Below are positions 44,714 through 57,521 of a stretch of DNA of 64,000 nt, piece after piece. Both the position numbers and the translations under genes were made by a program. The stretch's first letter is position 1. The number at the start of each line of letters is the position of its first letter. The notes beneath the pieces are model-generated. The model was given only the letters and a program-made list of their open reading frames with translations, did not search any database and had not been told where the DNA came from. This DNA comes from Edaphobacter bradus (lineage in GTDB: Bacteria; Acidobacteriota; Terriglobia; Terriglobales; Acidobacteriaceae), in assembly GCF_025685645.1 (NCBI RefSeq), contig NZ_JAGSYF010000003.1, forward strand, positions 1 to 64,000, written 5' to 3'.

Positions 44714-45604
44714 ATGATTCGGCTCTTCCGCTCGTCGCTTCCCTACATCTTCTTTGGAATCCTGCTTTTATGTGCCCCGTTGTGTGCGCAGAAGCCTCTC
44801 AGCCACGAAGAGGCGCGTGCTCTGGACCATGAGAATCCGACGTGGGGGTTGGTGGTTCATCACCTTCCCGATCCGACCACGGCAACGGCTGCGCAGTTGG
44901 AGACGGCTTCAGATGTGTTGCGCGCGAGGCGATTCCTCGAGGACGCCCTGGATTACCTCGGTTATGCGATGCAACGCGGCGGCAATCAGACAAGACTACT
45001 GAACAAGATGGGCATTACGGAACTGGAGCTGCGACGCCCAGAGCAGGCAAGGTTGTACTTCCAGCGCGTGGTGAAGATTAATAAGAAGGACTCCGAGGGA
45101 TGGAACAACCTGGGTGCGATCGAATATCTCGAAGGCCGCTACAACTATGCCATCTCGAACTACAAGCGTGCGATCAAGCTGGACAAGAACGCGGCATCGT
45201 ACCACTCCAATCTGGCCACAGCGTACTTCGACAAGAAAGACTTCAACAGCGGCCGGAAGGAGTACGAGATTGCGCTTAAGATCGATCCCGGGATGCTGCA
45301 ACACCATGGAACCGCTGGCACTACGACTCGGATGCTCTCGCCGGAGGACCACGCGCGATTCTGCTATGAACTGGCGCGGCTCTACGCGGGGCTCGGCGAC
45401 GAGCAGAATATGCTGCACTACCTGACCATGTCGAGCGAGTCGGGGTTCGACGTGCTGCACGAGATGGGCTCGGACGGAGTGATGGGGAAGTATCGCAAGG
45501 ACCCGCGAGTGCTGTTGCTGGTGAAGAATGCCACCGACCTGCGCAGCCGGACCTCGCTTGCCGATGCAGCGCCTCTTCCACCTCTGGCTCCGGATAAGAA
45601 GTAG
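44714..45604 (+). CDS. Exported TPR protein
   Basis: The 296-residue product starts at ATG 44714, with CGGAGG eight bases upstream. It has a signal peptide (FRSSLPYIFFGILLLCAPLCAQ), though LLCAPLC might also be read as a lipobox-like segment. Several TPR helix pairs follow: QTRLLNKMGITELELRRPEQARLYFQRVVKINKKDSEGWNNLGAIEYLEGRYNYAISNYKRAIKLDKN and the next pair. It is the last gene of the DUF5666-receptor-VWA block and probably a periplasmic scaffold for it. Confidence 0.85.
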   Translation: MIRLFRSSLPYIFFGILLLCAPLCAQKPLSHEEARALDHENPTWGLVVHHLPDPTTATAAQLETASDVLRARRFLEDALDYLGYAMQRGGNQTRLLNKMGITELELRRPEQARLYFQRVVKINKKDSEGWNNLGAIEYLEGRYNYAISNYKRAIKLDKNAASYHSNLATAYFDKKDFNSGRKEYEIALKIDPGMLQHHGTAGTTTRMLSPEDHARFCYELARLYAGLGDEQNMLHYLTMSSESGFDVLHEMGSDGVMGKYRKDPRVLLLVKNATDLRSRTSLADAAPLPPLAPDKK

Positions 45605-45611
45605 GTCAGGC

Positions 45612-45800
45612 TCAACGATAAGGACAGTGGCGGCAACCGGAGTTGCAGCAGTAGCCTCGCTTGAGGTGATAGGCCGCCGTGAAGACGAGGTAGGGGCCTT
45701 CATAGTAGAAGTCCTCGGGCGTGAGAGGTTGCGCTGCGTCGCGCGAGGTTTCTCCTGCCGGAGATGAGGGGTCGGTCGCGGGCTCAGTGGGGTCAGGCAT
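45612..45800 (-). CDS. DUF5522-type small cysteine-rich protein
   Basis: The 62-residue product begins MPDPTEPAT and ends EGPYLVFTAAYHLKRGYCCNSGCRHCPYR. The GYCCNSGCRHCPY end, with four cysteines and one histidine, is the hallmark of the DUF5522 family, probably a metal- or cluster-binding module. Function is unknown. It starts two bases after the stop codon of the Lhr-type helicase gene, so it is translated from the same mRNA. It is convergent with the TPR gene. Confidence 0.82.
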   Translation of the reverse strand: MPDPTEPATDPSSPAGETSRDAAQPLTPEDFYYEGPYLVFTAAYHLKRGYCCNSGCRHCPYR

Positions 45801-45802
45801 CG

Positions 45803-50326
<4,524 letters not shown>

Positions 50327-50375
50327 GCCGTATTCTAGCGCGGATTTGTTCGATCTTTATTCGCCGGGATTTAGC

Positions 50376-50456
50376 GAGTTAGCCAGTCAGCGGGTTAGCA
50401 AGTCAGCGCGATTCTGAGCGGCTGAAGCAGATGCTGACTCGCCGACTGGCTAACTC
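50376..50456. repeat. Interrupted inverted repeat downstream of kdsC
   Basis: GAGTTAGCCAGTC (50376-50388) pairs perfectly with GACTGGCTAACTC (50444-50456), and additional GTTAGCAAGTCAGC and GCTGACTCGCC units lie inside. The unit resembles ACTGACTCGCTAACTCGCTG at about 11034-11053. It follows the kdsC stop directly and may terminate kdsC transcripts, but its length suggests a repeat element. Confidence 0.6.
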
Positions 50457-50458
50457 AC

Positions 50459-51040
50459 CTACATATTGCCCACGCCAACATCGGCGACTTCCGCCGCCTT
50501 GTTCTCCTCGTCGAGGTACTGCTCGATGACCTTGGCAAGGCTTCCCTGGGCGGAGAGGATGAAGTCGATGGCGTCGCGGCCTGCCCCCTGGCCGCCGGGG
50601 TTGGGTGTGATGTAGTGGGCGACGTCCTTGACCTGCTGGCGGGCGTTGGCTGTGGCGATGGCGAGGCCGCACTCGCGCATGACGGGAAGATCGACGATGT
50701 CGTCGCCCACGTAGGAGAGCTGGTCGAGGGTGAAGCCGGTCTTCGCGAGGATATCGCGGATGGCGTTCATCTTGTGTGCCTGGCCCTGGTAGACGAACTC
50801 GAGCTTGAGATCGCGGGCGCGGATGGCGACGGTCTGCGAGTTGCGCTTGGTGATGATACCGATGCGCAGGCCACCGAGACGGCCGAGCGTGATGCCGAGG
50901 CCGTCGTGCGCGGCGAAGCCTTTGGATTCGATTCCCTTGCCGTCGGGGCCGGGGAGGACGAAGATCTGGCCGTCGGTGAGGGTGCCATCGACGTCGAAGA
51001 TGAGAACTTTGATGTTTTTGGCGCGTGCTTCAGAGGTCAT
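50459..51040 (-). CDS. kdsC: 3-deoxy-D-manno-octulosonate 8-phosphate phosphatase
   Basis: KdsC removes phosphate from Kdo-8-P before CMP activation and supplies Kdo for WaaA at 24.5 kb. The 193-residue HAD protein, from MTSEARAKNI, has the nucleophile motif DVDGTLTDG (Asp16, Asp18), the KGFAAHDGLGITLG segment, ITKRNS (motif II) and YVGDDIVDLPVM (motif III), all typical of the tetrameric KdsC subfamily without a cap domain. The frame is open upstream to 51079 but has no support there. The gene stands alone on the minus strand. Confidence 0.93.
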   Translation of the reverse strand: MTSEARAKNIKVLIFDVDGTLTDGQIFVLPGPDGKGIESKGFAAHDGLGITLGRLGGLRIGIITKRNSQTVAIRARDLKLEFVYQGQAHKMNAIRDILAKTGFTLDQLSYVGDDIVDLPVMRECGLAIATANARQQVKDVAHYITPNPGGQGAGRDAIDFILSAQGSLAKVIEQYLDEENKAAEVADVGVGNM

Positions 51041-51111
51041 ACGTTGATGATAGCTTGGCGGGCCTGAAGGTCGAAGCACAGGACTGCCCGGCGTCCATCA
51101 GCCTGGGCGGT

Positions 51112-51414
51112 TTAGTAGTAGCGCCAGTGGCCCTCGATCCAGACATAACCGCGCGACGTGGCGCGCCAGTGGCCCGGCACCCAGATGCGACCACTAGGCG
51201 GACGCAAATACTGTTCCGGAAACCAGACATAGCGGCCCCCATACCAGCGGTAGTAGCCGTCCTGCCCGGCGTAGCCCGGGAGCGTAGGAGGGATGACTGC
51301 GCGTGATGGCGGTGGCGGAGCAATCCTAGGATAAGGAGGCGGCTGCGCGTGCGCCATCGCGATGGCCAGTGTGAGAGCAACACCACTGGCAACGGCAAGT
51401 GGTTGCTTCCTCAT
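51112..51414 (-). CDS. Exported YXWGXW-repeat-type protein
   Basis: The 100-residue product has a signal peptide ending AMAHAQ, a Pro-rich linker (PPPYPRIAPPPPSRAV), and short repeats rich in Tyr and Trp: GYYRWYGGRYVWFP, GRIWVPGHWRATSRGYVWIEGHWRYY. This fits the YXWGXW repeat family, small secreted proteins of unknown role. It is monocistronic, and its start has a weak ribosome binding site (GGAG about ten bases upstream). Confidence 0.8.
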   Translation of the reverse strand: MRKQPLAVASGVALTLAIAMAHAQPPPYPRIAPPPPSRAVIPPTLPGYAGQDGYYRWYGGRYVWFPEQYLRPPSGRIWVPGHWRATSRGYVWIEGHWRYY

Positions 51415-51647
51415 TCGGTCTCCTTACTGTTGACTAGGACGTCGATTTCGGCGTGGACGTGGCCTGTTCGCCCCCACTGTGCTGGAAAGACTCGGAGTGT
51501 TCATTGGGGAAAAGGGGGAGGTGGTTGATGATCTTCATTCCTCTGACTTTGCCGGAAGGCGGTGTCCGGGTTGACCCCGTTGCTGGTAAAGTTTGACAAT
51601 CATAGAGCATGCGCTCACGCGCATCTCTTCTTCCCTCGAGGTTTGTC

Positions 51648-52199
51648 ATGGCTGCCTATCTTGTCCTCTTGTTCGCCGTTCTGAGCCGTCTTCTGCCGCA
51701 TGCCTTCAGCACCACCAGCGTCGGGTTTACGGCGGTTGGCGGCGGTCTGCTGTTCTTTGGCGCGCGTCGCAGCCGCTGGCATGCGATTGCAGCCGTGCTC
51801 GCGTTGATGGCGACCGACTATTACCTGACCACCCATGTCTACAGCTTTGCGTTTCACCCGAGCGCTTATCTGGTGACCTGGGCGTGGTACGCGGCGGTCT
51901 CCCTGATAGGACATGAAGTGCTTCAGGGCAAGCCCTCAATGCTGCGCGTTACGGGCGCGGTGCTGGCCTCCTCGACGTCGTTCTTCGTGCTGAGCAACTT
52001 CATGGTCTGGATCGGCGACGGACTCTATCCGCACACGGTCTCGGGGCTCGCGACCTGCTACGTCGCGGCGATTCCGTTCTATGCGAATGATGTGATGTCG
52101 ACGGCGGTGACGGCGGGCGCGCTGTTTGGACTGCCGGTGCTGGCGGCCAACATCGCCGAGAGCGTTCGCGAGGCACAGAACAGCCAGCGCGCTGCGTAA
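51648..52199 (+). CDS. DUF6580-like membrane protein
   Basis: The 183-residue product has about five hydrophobic helices (LVLLFAVLSRLLPHAF, VGFTAVGGGLLFFGAR, HAIAAVLALMATDYYLT, ... ). It has the segments TDYYLTTHVYSFAFHPSAYLVTWAWYAAV and SSTSFFVLSNFMVWIGDGLYPHT, which resemble DUF6580, small membrane proteins similar in layout to substrate-binding parts of ECF-type transporters. I chose ATG 51648 because GAGG lies eight bases upstream; the frame is open to 51609. A terminator follows. Confidence 0.78.
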   Translation: MAAYLVLLFAVLSRLLPHAFSTTSVGFTAVGGGLLFFGARRSRWHAIAAVLALMATDYYLTTHVYSFAFHPSAYLVTWAWYAAVSLIGHEVLQGKPSMLRVTGAVLASSTSFFVLSNFMVWIGDGLYPHTVSGLATCYVAAIPFYANDVMSTAVTAGALFGLPVLAANIAESVREAQNSQRAA

Positions 52200-52222
52200 T
52201 CACTATCCTGACAGGAAGCAAA

Positions 52223-52250
52223 GAGGGCTGCGGAATCTTCCGCAGCCCTC
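52223..52250. terminator. Bidirectional terminator
   Basis: Perfect 13-bp stem (52223-52235 with 52238-52250) with a two-base gap, so the loop will open to about four. GTTTATTT follows on the plus side. It lies between the convergent DUF6580-like and DedA genes. Confidence 0.88.
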
Positions 52251-52274
52251 GTTTATTTCGGCATCGCCGACTGT

Positions 52275-52925
52275 TTAGACGTCTCCTTCGACGGGGAACT
52301 GGGTTCCGCGGCGGCGAAGAGCTTGTGCGATGTACACCCCGAGCAGGACGAGGAGGGTTCCTACGCCTGCGAGGACAATTCCAGCGTGGCGGTGGAACTC
52401 GCGGCTGACAGTGTGGACGATGGCTGGACCGTAGACGACGGTGATGATGGCAAAGAGCAGGAAGCGGATCAACTTCCCACAGAAGATGGCGGCGGCGAAG
52501 GGGAAGGGCTTCATCTCGAAGACGCCGGCGGCGAACTCGAAGAGCTTGAGCGGGAAGGGTGGTGGGATCATGGCCGGAATGGCGATGACGAAGAACTCCT
52601 GCCGCTCGAAGCGGTCGCGGAGGTGCTCGTAGCGCTCCCGGTTGATGCGTTTCAGCAGGAAAAGCTCTCCGCCGGCGCGGCCGATGTAATACGGGATGAG
52701 GCTTCCCAGCGCGGAGCCGAGGGCGGCGACCAGGCAGTAGAGCAAAAGGCGGGAGTGGTCTGCGGCGACGTAGCCGATCAGGACCAGGTCCATCGTTGGC
52801 GGGATGGGAAAGAGCCCGGCGTCGACGAAGGACAGGCCGCCCAGCCCCCAGAAACCGAAGGGCTTCAGCAAGGCCATCGTCATGATGCCAGCTTTGCGGA
52901 ACCAGATGACAGGATGAAGTTTCAC
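52275..52925 (-). CDS. DedA-family (VTT/SNARE-associated) membrane protein
   Basis: The 216-residue integral membrane protein has the family core [57 protein letters not shown], including the re-entrant loop with FPIPP and the conserved G..LG, then an [32 protein letters not shown] segment. DedA proteins are linked to lipid scrambling or proton-dependent transport; the substrate is unknown. Its ATG overlaps the mogA stop by four bases, so it is translationally coupled to mogA. Confidence 0.88.
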   Translation of the reverse strand: MKLHPVIWFRKAGIMTMALLKPFGFWGLGGLSFVDAGLFPIPPTMDLVLIGYVAADHSRLLLYCLVAALGSALGSLIPYYIGRAGGELFLLKRINRERYEHLRDRFERQEFFVIAIPAMIPPPFPLKLFEFAAGVFEMKPFPFAAAIFCGKLIRFLLFAIITVVYGPAIVHTVSREFHRHAGIVLAGVGTLLVLLGVYIAQALRRRGTQFPVEGDV

Positions 52926-53503
52926 GAGTGCTTCTCCGAGTCTACTCGCCCGGATATGGCCGGTTCATCACAGTGGTGCGAATCTGGAGCCTGGCTGGCC
53001 GACGCGGAGACAGCGGGAGGGTGGGCAGTACGGCCTGCAAGGAGGTCGAGTGCGTGCGGAAGAAGATCCAGGATGGCCTCCAGCGAGCTGCGTGCACCGG
53101 CTGGGCTACCCGGGAGGTTGACGATGAGTGTGCCGCCTGCGCTTCCGCAGACGGCACGGCTGAGCGCGGCGAAAGGCGTGTGACGAGCTCCTTCGGCGCG
53201 CATGCGCTCGGCGAGGCCCTCGATGAGACGGTCGCAGACCATCCGCGTGGCCTCAGGGGTGACATCGCGCGGCGCGAGCCCCGTTCCTCCGGTGGTGACG
53301 ATCAGCTGGGCTTTGCCGATGTACCGCCTGAGGACAGAGGCGATTTGCTCGACCTCGTCGGAGACGGTCTCGGCAACGACGGCAGCTCCGGCGGCTTTGA
53401 GGATTCTCGATACAGAGGGGCCGGAGAGGTCATACTGCTCGCCGCGGGAGCAGCGGTCGCTGACGGTGAGAACAACGGCGGGCGTATCGACAGGAAAAGG
53501 CAC
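52922..53503 (-). CDS. mogA: Molybdopterin adenylyltransferase MogA/MoaB
   Basis: The enzyme adenylylates molybdopterin before molybdate insertion by MoeA (at 31.7 kb). The 193-residue product has [20 protein letters not shown] near the start and the nucleotide-binding [17 protein letters not shown] (70-86), then [16 protein letters not shown], which define the MogA/MoaB family; the two cannot be separated by eye. It is the first gene of a mogA-dedA pair. About 20 residues at the C-terminus ([13 protein letters not shown]) are not typical. Confidence 0.92.
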   Translation of the reverse strand: MPFPVDTPAVVLTVSDRCSRGEQYDLSGPSVSRILKAAGAAVVAETVSDEVEQIASVLRRYIGKAQLIVTTGGTGLAPRDVTPEATRMVCDRLIEGLAERMRAEGARHTPFAALSRAVCGSAGGTLIVNLPGSPAGARSSLEAILDLLPHALDLLAGRTAHPPAVSASASQAPDSHHCDEPAISGRVDSEKHS

Positions 53504-53670
53504 CTGCTTAGTCTACGACTTAGCTCCCCCATTTGGGTCAGACCCCGGGGGGCGGCAAAGATGAGAAAATATATGGATGACGCAAACTCGGGCGGGCAGC
53601 CCGGGTTAAGACTTTCGTACCCTTTAGCCAGGAAACTTTCGCGTCACGAAGCCGTCAGATCAACGAACCG

Positions 53671-54723
53671 ATGCCAACACTCGAGACGCCTCCCAACCCC
53701 GCACCACCCTCCCCGCCTGTTAAGGTGCGTAGTTCCCGCTATGGCGACCTCGAAGAGCATGAGCTGATCCATCTTCTGGACACGCTGGACGATGAGCGCT
53801 CACGTGCAAGGTTCCGCGAGGCCGTCTACATCTCGATCATCATCTGGCTGGCAATTGCCTGGTTTGTGCTGTACGGCCCGCAGGTCATCTTCCACCAGCC
53901 CCGCCTGATCAATCCGGCCGACGTGTTGAGAGAGCGTGACAAGCAGCAACTGACCTATCTGGACATGCCGAACGATGTGTCCAAGGCGCTGCCGAAGAAG
54001 CCGAGCAACGTCATCAGCGATAAGGACCGCGTGCAGCAGACGGCGAAGCCGACGCTGGACAAGAAGACGCTTGAGCAGCTTCAGGCCATGCGCCGCGCGG
54101 GTGAGCCTTCTCCCGCGCCTTCAGCACCGGCTCCGCAGCCCGCGCAGCAGCAGTCGCAACAACAGGCTGAACAGCCGTCTGCGCCCCAGCCTTTGCCGCA
54201 GCATCCTCCACAACAGCAGCCGATAGTCGATGCACCGAGACCCGCTCCCACCAGGCCGAACTTCGGCAGCCAGACGCAATCCGCAGGCGACGCCATTCGA
54301 CAGGCAGCCGAGCAGGCGGCGCGGAGCCGGGGTCAGGGCGGCGACTTCGGAGCCAATGCGCCGGTGGCCCATGGCGGGCTGAACACCGGTGTCGAGGTGC
54401 TGTCGGACACGATGGGCGTAGACTTCGCTCCGTATCTGCGACGGATCCTCGGCGACATCCGCAGGACGTGGGTTCCGCTCATCCCCGAGGAGGCGCGGCC
54501 TCCGTTGAACAAGCAGGGCGAGACGCTGATCCGCTTCACGATTCTCCCCGATGGCAGAATCGGCGAGATGCACCTTGAGGCCTCCACACACGACCAGGCG
54601 ATCGACCGCGCGGCGTGGGGCGGCATCACCGGCGTCGGCCAGTTCCCTCCCCTGCCGAGCAACTTCAAGGGGCCGAACCTCGAGTTGCGCATCGCCTTCC
54701 TCGTCAACAAGAATCCGGAGTAG
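53671..54723 (+). CDS. TonB/TolA-like protein with C-terminal TonB-type domain
   Basis: The 350-residue product has one transmembrane helix (about 51-69) after a cytoplasmic N-terminus, then a long periplasmic Pro/Gln-rich linker (PAPSAPAPQPAQQQSQQQAEQ). It ends in a compact domain (GVDFAPYLRRILGDIRRTWVPLIPEEARPP ... GETLIRFTILPDGRIGEMHLEASTHDQAIDRAAWGGI) that resembles the C-terminal domain of TonB or TolA. It likely spans the periplasm to transmit force or hold the outer membrane. A small one-helix gene and miaA follow closely on the same strand. Confidence 0.85.
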   Translation: MPTLETPPNPAPPSPPVKVRSSRYGDLEEHELIHLLDTLDDERSRARFREAVYISIIIWLAIAWFVLYGPQVIFHQPRLINPADVLRERDKQQLTYLDMPNDVSKALPKKPSNVISDKDRVQQTAKPTLDKKTLEQLQAMRRAGEPSPAPSAPAPQPAQQQSQQQAEQPSAPQPLPQHPPQQQPIVDAPRPAPTRPNFGSQTQSAGDAIRQAAEQAARSRGQGGDFGANAPVAHGGLNTGVEVLSDTMGVDFAPYLRRILGDIRRTWVPLIPEEARPPLNKQGETLIRFTILPDGRIGEMHLEASTHDQAIDRAAWGGITGVGQFPPLPSNFKGPNLELRIAFLVNKNPE

Positions 54724-54730
54724 TCTCTGG

Positions 54731-54892
54731 ATGCCTGACTCGACCCCTCAGTCTTCCTCACAGGACGAACAGCAGGAGCGCCGCCGCCAGCTTCGCGGGC
54801 TTATCTTTCTTGCAATGGCTGTGCTGGTGTTCAGTCTGCTGCGAGCGGGCATCCATCACGTCTTTACACCGGGCTGGTGGCGGGTATGGTGA
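54731..54892 (+). CDS. 53-residue single-helix membrane protein
   Basis: The product begins MPDSTPQSSSQDEQQERRRQ and continues as one hydrophobic helix (GLIFLAMAVLVFSLLRAGI, about 23-41) and a short tail (HHVFTPGWWRVW). It lies seven bases after the TonB-like gene and overlaps the miaA start by a few bases, so it is in a continuous operon. No family is recognised; the position between the two genes and the clean amphipathic layout suggest it is real. Confidence 0.68.
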   Translation: MPDSTPQSSSQDEQQERRRQLRGLIFLAMAVLVFSLLRAGIHHVFTPGWWRVW

Positions 54893-55887
54893 AGCATCGA
54901 TCGCATGGTCGCGATGAGGTCCCGCTGATAGTGCTGGTGGGCCCCACGGCGAGCGGAAAGACTGCGCTGGCGCTGCGGCTGGCCGAGGAGTTCGACGGCG
55001 AGATCGTAAGCTGCGACTCGGTTGCGGTGTACCGCGAGATGGAGATTGGCACGGCCAAGCCAACCCACGAAGAGCGCGCGATGGTGCCGCACCACATGAT
55101 CGACGTAGCGTGGCCGGACGAGCCCGTAACGGCGGGCGACTACAGCCGTCAGGCCCGTGAGGCTCTGCGCGGAATCGCCGAGCGCGGGCATCTGCCGATC
55201 GTTGCGGGCGGCACGGGACTGTATCTGAGGGCGCTGATCGACGGACTCTTTCCTGCTCCGCCGCAAAAGCCAGGGCAGCGCGAGAGGCTGCGAGAGATTG
55301 CCGCGAAGCGAGGGCCGGCGTATCTGCACCGCATGTTGCGGCGGCTTGATCGAGCGGCCGCCGAGGCCATCCATGAAAACGATGTTCCGAAGGTCGTCCG
55401 CGCGATCGAAGTCTCGCTTGCCGCCGATGAGCCTCTAACGGAGCAGTGGCAGAAGGGACGCGATGAACTCAAGGGATACCGCATACTGCGGCTTGGGCTG
55501 AACCCTCCGCGGCAGCGGTTGTACGAGCGCATCAATCAGCGGGCGGCGGCGATGTTCGACCGCGGACTCGTCGAAGAGATAGAACGGCTCATCGAGCGCT
55601 ACGGAGCCGAGTGCCGTTCGCTGGGATCGCTGGGATATGCCGAGGCCGCTCAAGTGTTGCGGCGCGAACTCAGCCGTGAAGACGCGGTCGCCAGGGCGCA
55701 GCAAGGCCACCGCAACTACGCCAAACGCCAGCTCACGTGGTTTCGGCGCGAGCGGGAGATGCACTGGCTGAACGGATGCGGAGGCGATGATGAGGTCCTT
55801 GCCGAAGCGCGCGCGCTGGTAGCGGCTCATCTCGACAAGGGCGAGCGTGATTTGGACTTGCGCGAGGCGACCGGTAGGTTACAGTAA
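54886..55887 (+). CDS. miaA: tRNA dimethylallyltransferase
   Basis: MiaA transfers a dimethylallyl group to A37 of tRNAs that read UNN codons. From ATG 54886 it has 333 residues with the P-loop LVGPTASGKTAL (about 17-28), SCDSVAVYREMEIGTAKPTHEER, VAGGTGLYLRALIDGLF, NDVPKVVRAIEVS and LGSLGYAEAAQVLRRE, all family-typical. A GTG at 54877 is an alternative start. Translation is coupled to the small gene upstream. The fluoride riboswitch begins eight bases after its stop. Confidence 0.95.
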   Translation: MVKHRSHGRDEVPLIVLVGPTASGKTALALRLAEEFDGEIVSCDSVAVYREMEIGTAKPTHEERAMVPHHMIDVAWPDEPVTAGDYSRQAREALRGIAERGHLPIVAGGTGLYLRALIDGLFPAPPQKPGQRERLREIAAKRGPAYLHRMLRRLDRAAAEAIHENDVPKVVRAIEVSLAADEPLTEQWQKGRDELKGYRILRLGLNPPRQRLYERINQRAAAMFDRGLVEEIERLIERYGAECRSLGSLGYAEAAQVLRRELSREDAVARAQQGHRNYAKRQLTWFRREREMHWLNGCGGDDEVLAEARALVAAHLDKGERDLDLREATGRLQ

Positions 55888-55894
55888 TGGCAAC

Positions 55895-55968
55895 GGGAAT
55901 GAGGTCTCCCATCAACCGCCCATCATCAGACCAAGATGGGAGACCAAGATGGGCTGATGACTTCTGCC
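55895..55968 (+). ncRNA. Fluoride riboswitch (crcB motif)
   Basis: The segment matches the crcB aptamer. GGGA and TCCC (55895-55898, 55907-55910) form one helix, GAGGTC (55901-55906) pairs with GACTTC (55959-55964), and AACCGCC is followed by a stem (55918-55924 with 55948-55954) that closes with the conserved GGGCTGATGACTTCTGC end. It lies 41 bases upstream of crcB, exactly where such switches sit. Fluoride is expected to turn on expression. Two peculiarities are given under findings: a 13-bp tandem duplication in the P3 loop and an 11-bp competing helix. Confidence 0.9.
55928..55953. repeat. Perfect 13-bp tandem duplication within the riboswitch
   Basis: AGACCAAGATGGG occurs twice in direct succession (55928-55940 and 55941-55953). 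The second copy supplies the 3' side of the P3 stem; the first is extra and enlarges the loop. Confidence 0.95.
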
Positions 55969-56008
55969 AAATTGATTTCCATATGAGGAGAGGTTGAGGC
56001 AGATCATC

Positions 56009-56431
56009 ATGACCTATCTCTGGATCGCTCTCGGCAGCGCACTCGGTGGGGTCCTGCGGTACGCAATCACCCGTGCCACCCTGAACATCGACAACGGTTT
56101 TCCTTACGGCACTGTACTGATCAATATCATCGGGTGCTTCGTCATCGGCTTCTTCGGCACGTTGACACTGCACGGTGACAGGTACTCTGTACCCGATCAC
56201 ATCCGCCTGTTCGTCATGGTAGGCATCTGCGGAGGCTTCACGACCTTCTCGTCTTTCAGCCTGCAGACGTTCGACCTGATGCGCTCCGGGGCATGGGGGC
56301 GAGCTCTGGCGAATGTTGTCGCGTCAGTCGTGCTCTGCTTTCTCTCGGTAGCGGCCGGGCACATGGCCGCGCATCGCGCGGTGGCACGCGAAGAGATCGC
56401 GCAGAACCGCGTTGAGGAGTACACCGGCTGA
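56009..56431 (+). CDS. crcB: Fluoride channel CrcB (Fluc)
   Basis: CrcB/Fluc forms a dual-topology dimeric fluoride channel in the inner membrane that lets fluoride leave the cell. From ATG 56009 the protein has 140 residues with four hydrophobic helices and the conserved GGVLRYAI, YGTVLINIIGCFVIGFFG and GICGGFTTFSSFSLQT segments, the latter with the pore-lining FSSF. It is preceded by its fluoride riboswitch and followed by a terminator, so it is a single-gene unit. Confidence 0.95.
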   Translation: MTYLWIALGSALGGVLRYAITRATLNIDNGFPYGTVLINIIGCFVIGFFGTLTLHGDRYSVPDHIRLFVMVGICGGFTTFSSFSLQTFDLMRSGAWGRALANVVASVVLCFLSVAAGHMAAHRAVAREEIAQNRVEEYTG

Positions 56432-56453
56432 CCTCGCTTCGGAATTTCATGGG

Positions 56454-56482
56454 AAAGGCCCATCCATCGTGGATGGGCCTTT
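56454..56482. terminator. Bidirectional terminator
   Basis: Perfect 13-bp stem (AAAGGCCCATCCA with TGGATGGGCCTTT) around TCG. It lies between crcB and the convergent lipoprotein gene. Confidence 0.88.
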
Positions 56483-56508
56483 CGCTTGCAAAATTGCTGC
56501 CGAGAAAG

Positions 56509-57393
56509 CTACGAGGGGTGCACGACCAGGTCGTCCGCCAGCTTGAAGCGGACGATGGACTCCGATGGGATGTCGAGATCGCGGTTGCCGGTGAGTCCGG
56601 CTGTCGCGGTGCCTGCGCCAGCGCCGGCCAGTCCACCGATCAACATACCGCTGCCGCCGCCGGCTACTCCGCCAAGCAACATGCCCAGCCCGGTGCCGCC
56701 GCCGATGAGGGCCGCAGAGCGCTTGCCCTTACCCTTCTTCGTGCGAGTCAGGTCAGAGGAGGCGATGGGGTAGCGAGTGCCGTTAAGCGTGAGCGACGTC
56801 AGACGAAGCTCGAGGATCGACGCGCCTTTGAAGCGGCCGCGGCTGTGGGATGCTTCGATCACGCCGCCCACAGGCGTTCCCTTGGGGATGATGACGCCGT
56901 TGCCTTCGCCGCGGAGGACGGGATCGACAACTTCACCGTCGAAACGGTCTCCTGCCCGGCTCGTCTTGACGCTGATGTGCTGATTGATGCGGATGGCGAG
57001 CGTCGTTCCCGCGGGAACCCTGACCTCAGCTGGAGCAACAACAGGTGCTCCACGAGGAACAGGGGCAACTGCGGGCTGAGAGACGGATGCGGTGGTGGGC
57101 TGCTCTGCAGGAGTTCCCGGAGCTACAGCCGGTGAATTTGCCGGAACTGTCGTGGCTGGGGTTACGGTGGTCGTGATGGCCCCGGTGGTCTGCCCGGGAG
57201 CCGGTGGCTGGATGGTGGTTGTGGTGACGTTGCCAGCTTTGTCAGCAGTGATGACCTGCTGGGGCTGTCCGGTTGCTGCTGCCACCTTCTTTGCCTGTTC
57301 GATGGCGGCGTCCTGTTTGGATTGGCATCCGGTAAACAGCGTAAGCGCAAGCCCTATGGCTGCGGCTGGTATCAGTCTGTGGGGAGGGATCAT
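56509..57393 (-). CDS. Lipoprotein with glycine-zipper segment
   Basis: The 294-residue product has a lipoprotein signal (ALTLFTGC, mature Cys in the lipobox), a Thr/Pro-rich linker, then a beta-rich domain (VPAGTTLAIRINQHISVKTSRAGDRFDGEVVDPV ... GTPVGGVIEASHSRGRFKGASILELRLTSLTLNGTRYPI) and a glycine-rich helical hairpin (GGGTGLGMLLGGVAGGGSGMLIGGLAGAGAGTATAG). It ends with a strand (SESIVRFKLADDLVV). It probably inserts into or packs against a membrane. Relatives exist in Acidobacteriota, but the function is unknown. Confidence 0.82.
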   Translation of the reverse strand: MIPPHRLIPAAAIGLALTLFTGCQSKQDAAIEQAKKVAAATGQPQQVITADKAGNVTTTTIQPPAPGQTTGAITTTVTPATTVPANSPAVAPGTPAEQPTTASVSQPAVAPVPRGAPVVAPAEVRVPAGTTLAIRINQHISVKTSRAGDRFDGEVVDPVLRGEGNGVIIPKGTPVGGVIEASHSRGRFKGASILELRLTSLTLNGTRYPIASSDLTRTKKGKGKRSAALIGGGTGLGMLLGGVAGGGSGMLIGGLAGAGAGTATAGLTGNRDLDIPSESIVRFKLADDLVVHPS

Positions 57394-57521
57394 CGTACGA
57401 GCCTTTCTTGACTCAGAATTTGTGACTACATCGGCGCAGAAAAATGAGCTGATCCGCCTGCGCCTATATCTCTAGGATGCCACGTCGAAGCACGAGACTG
57501 CCTGCCGTGTGCGGGTTTACG

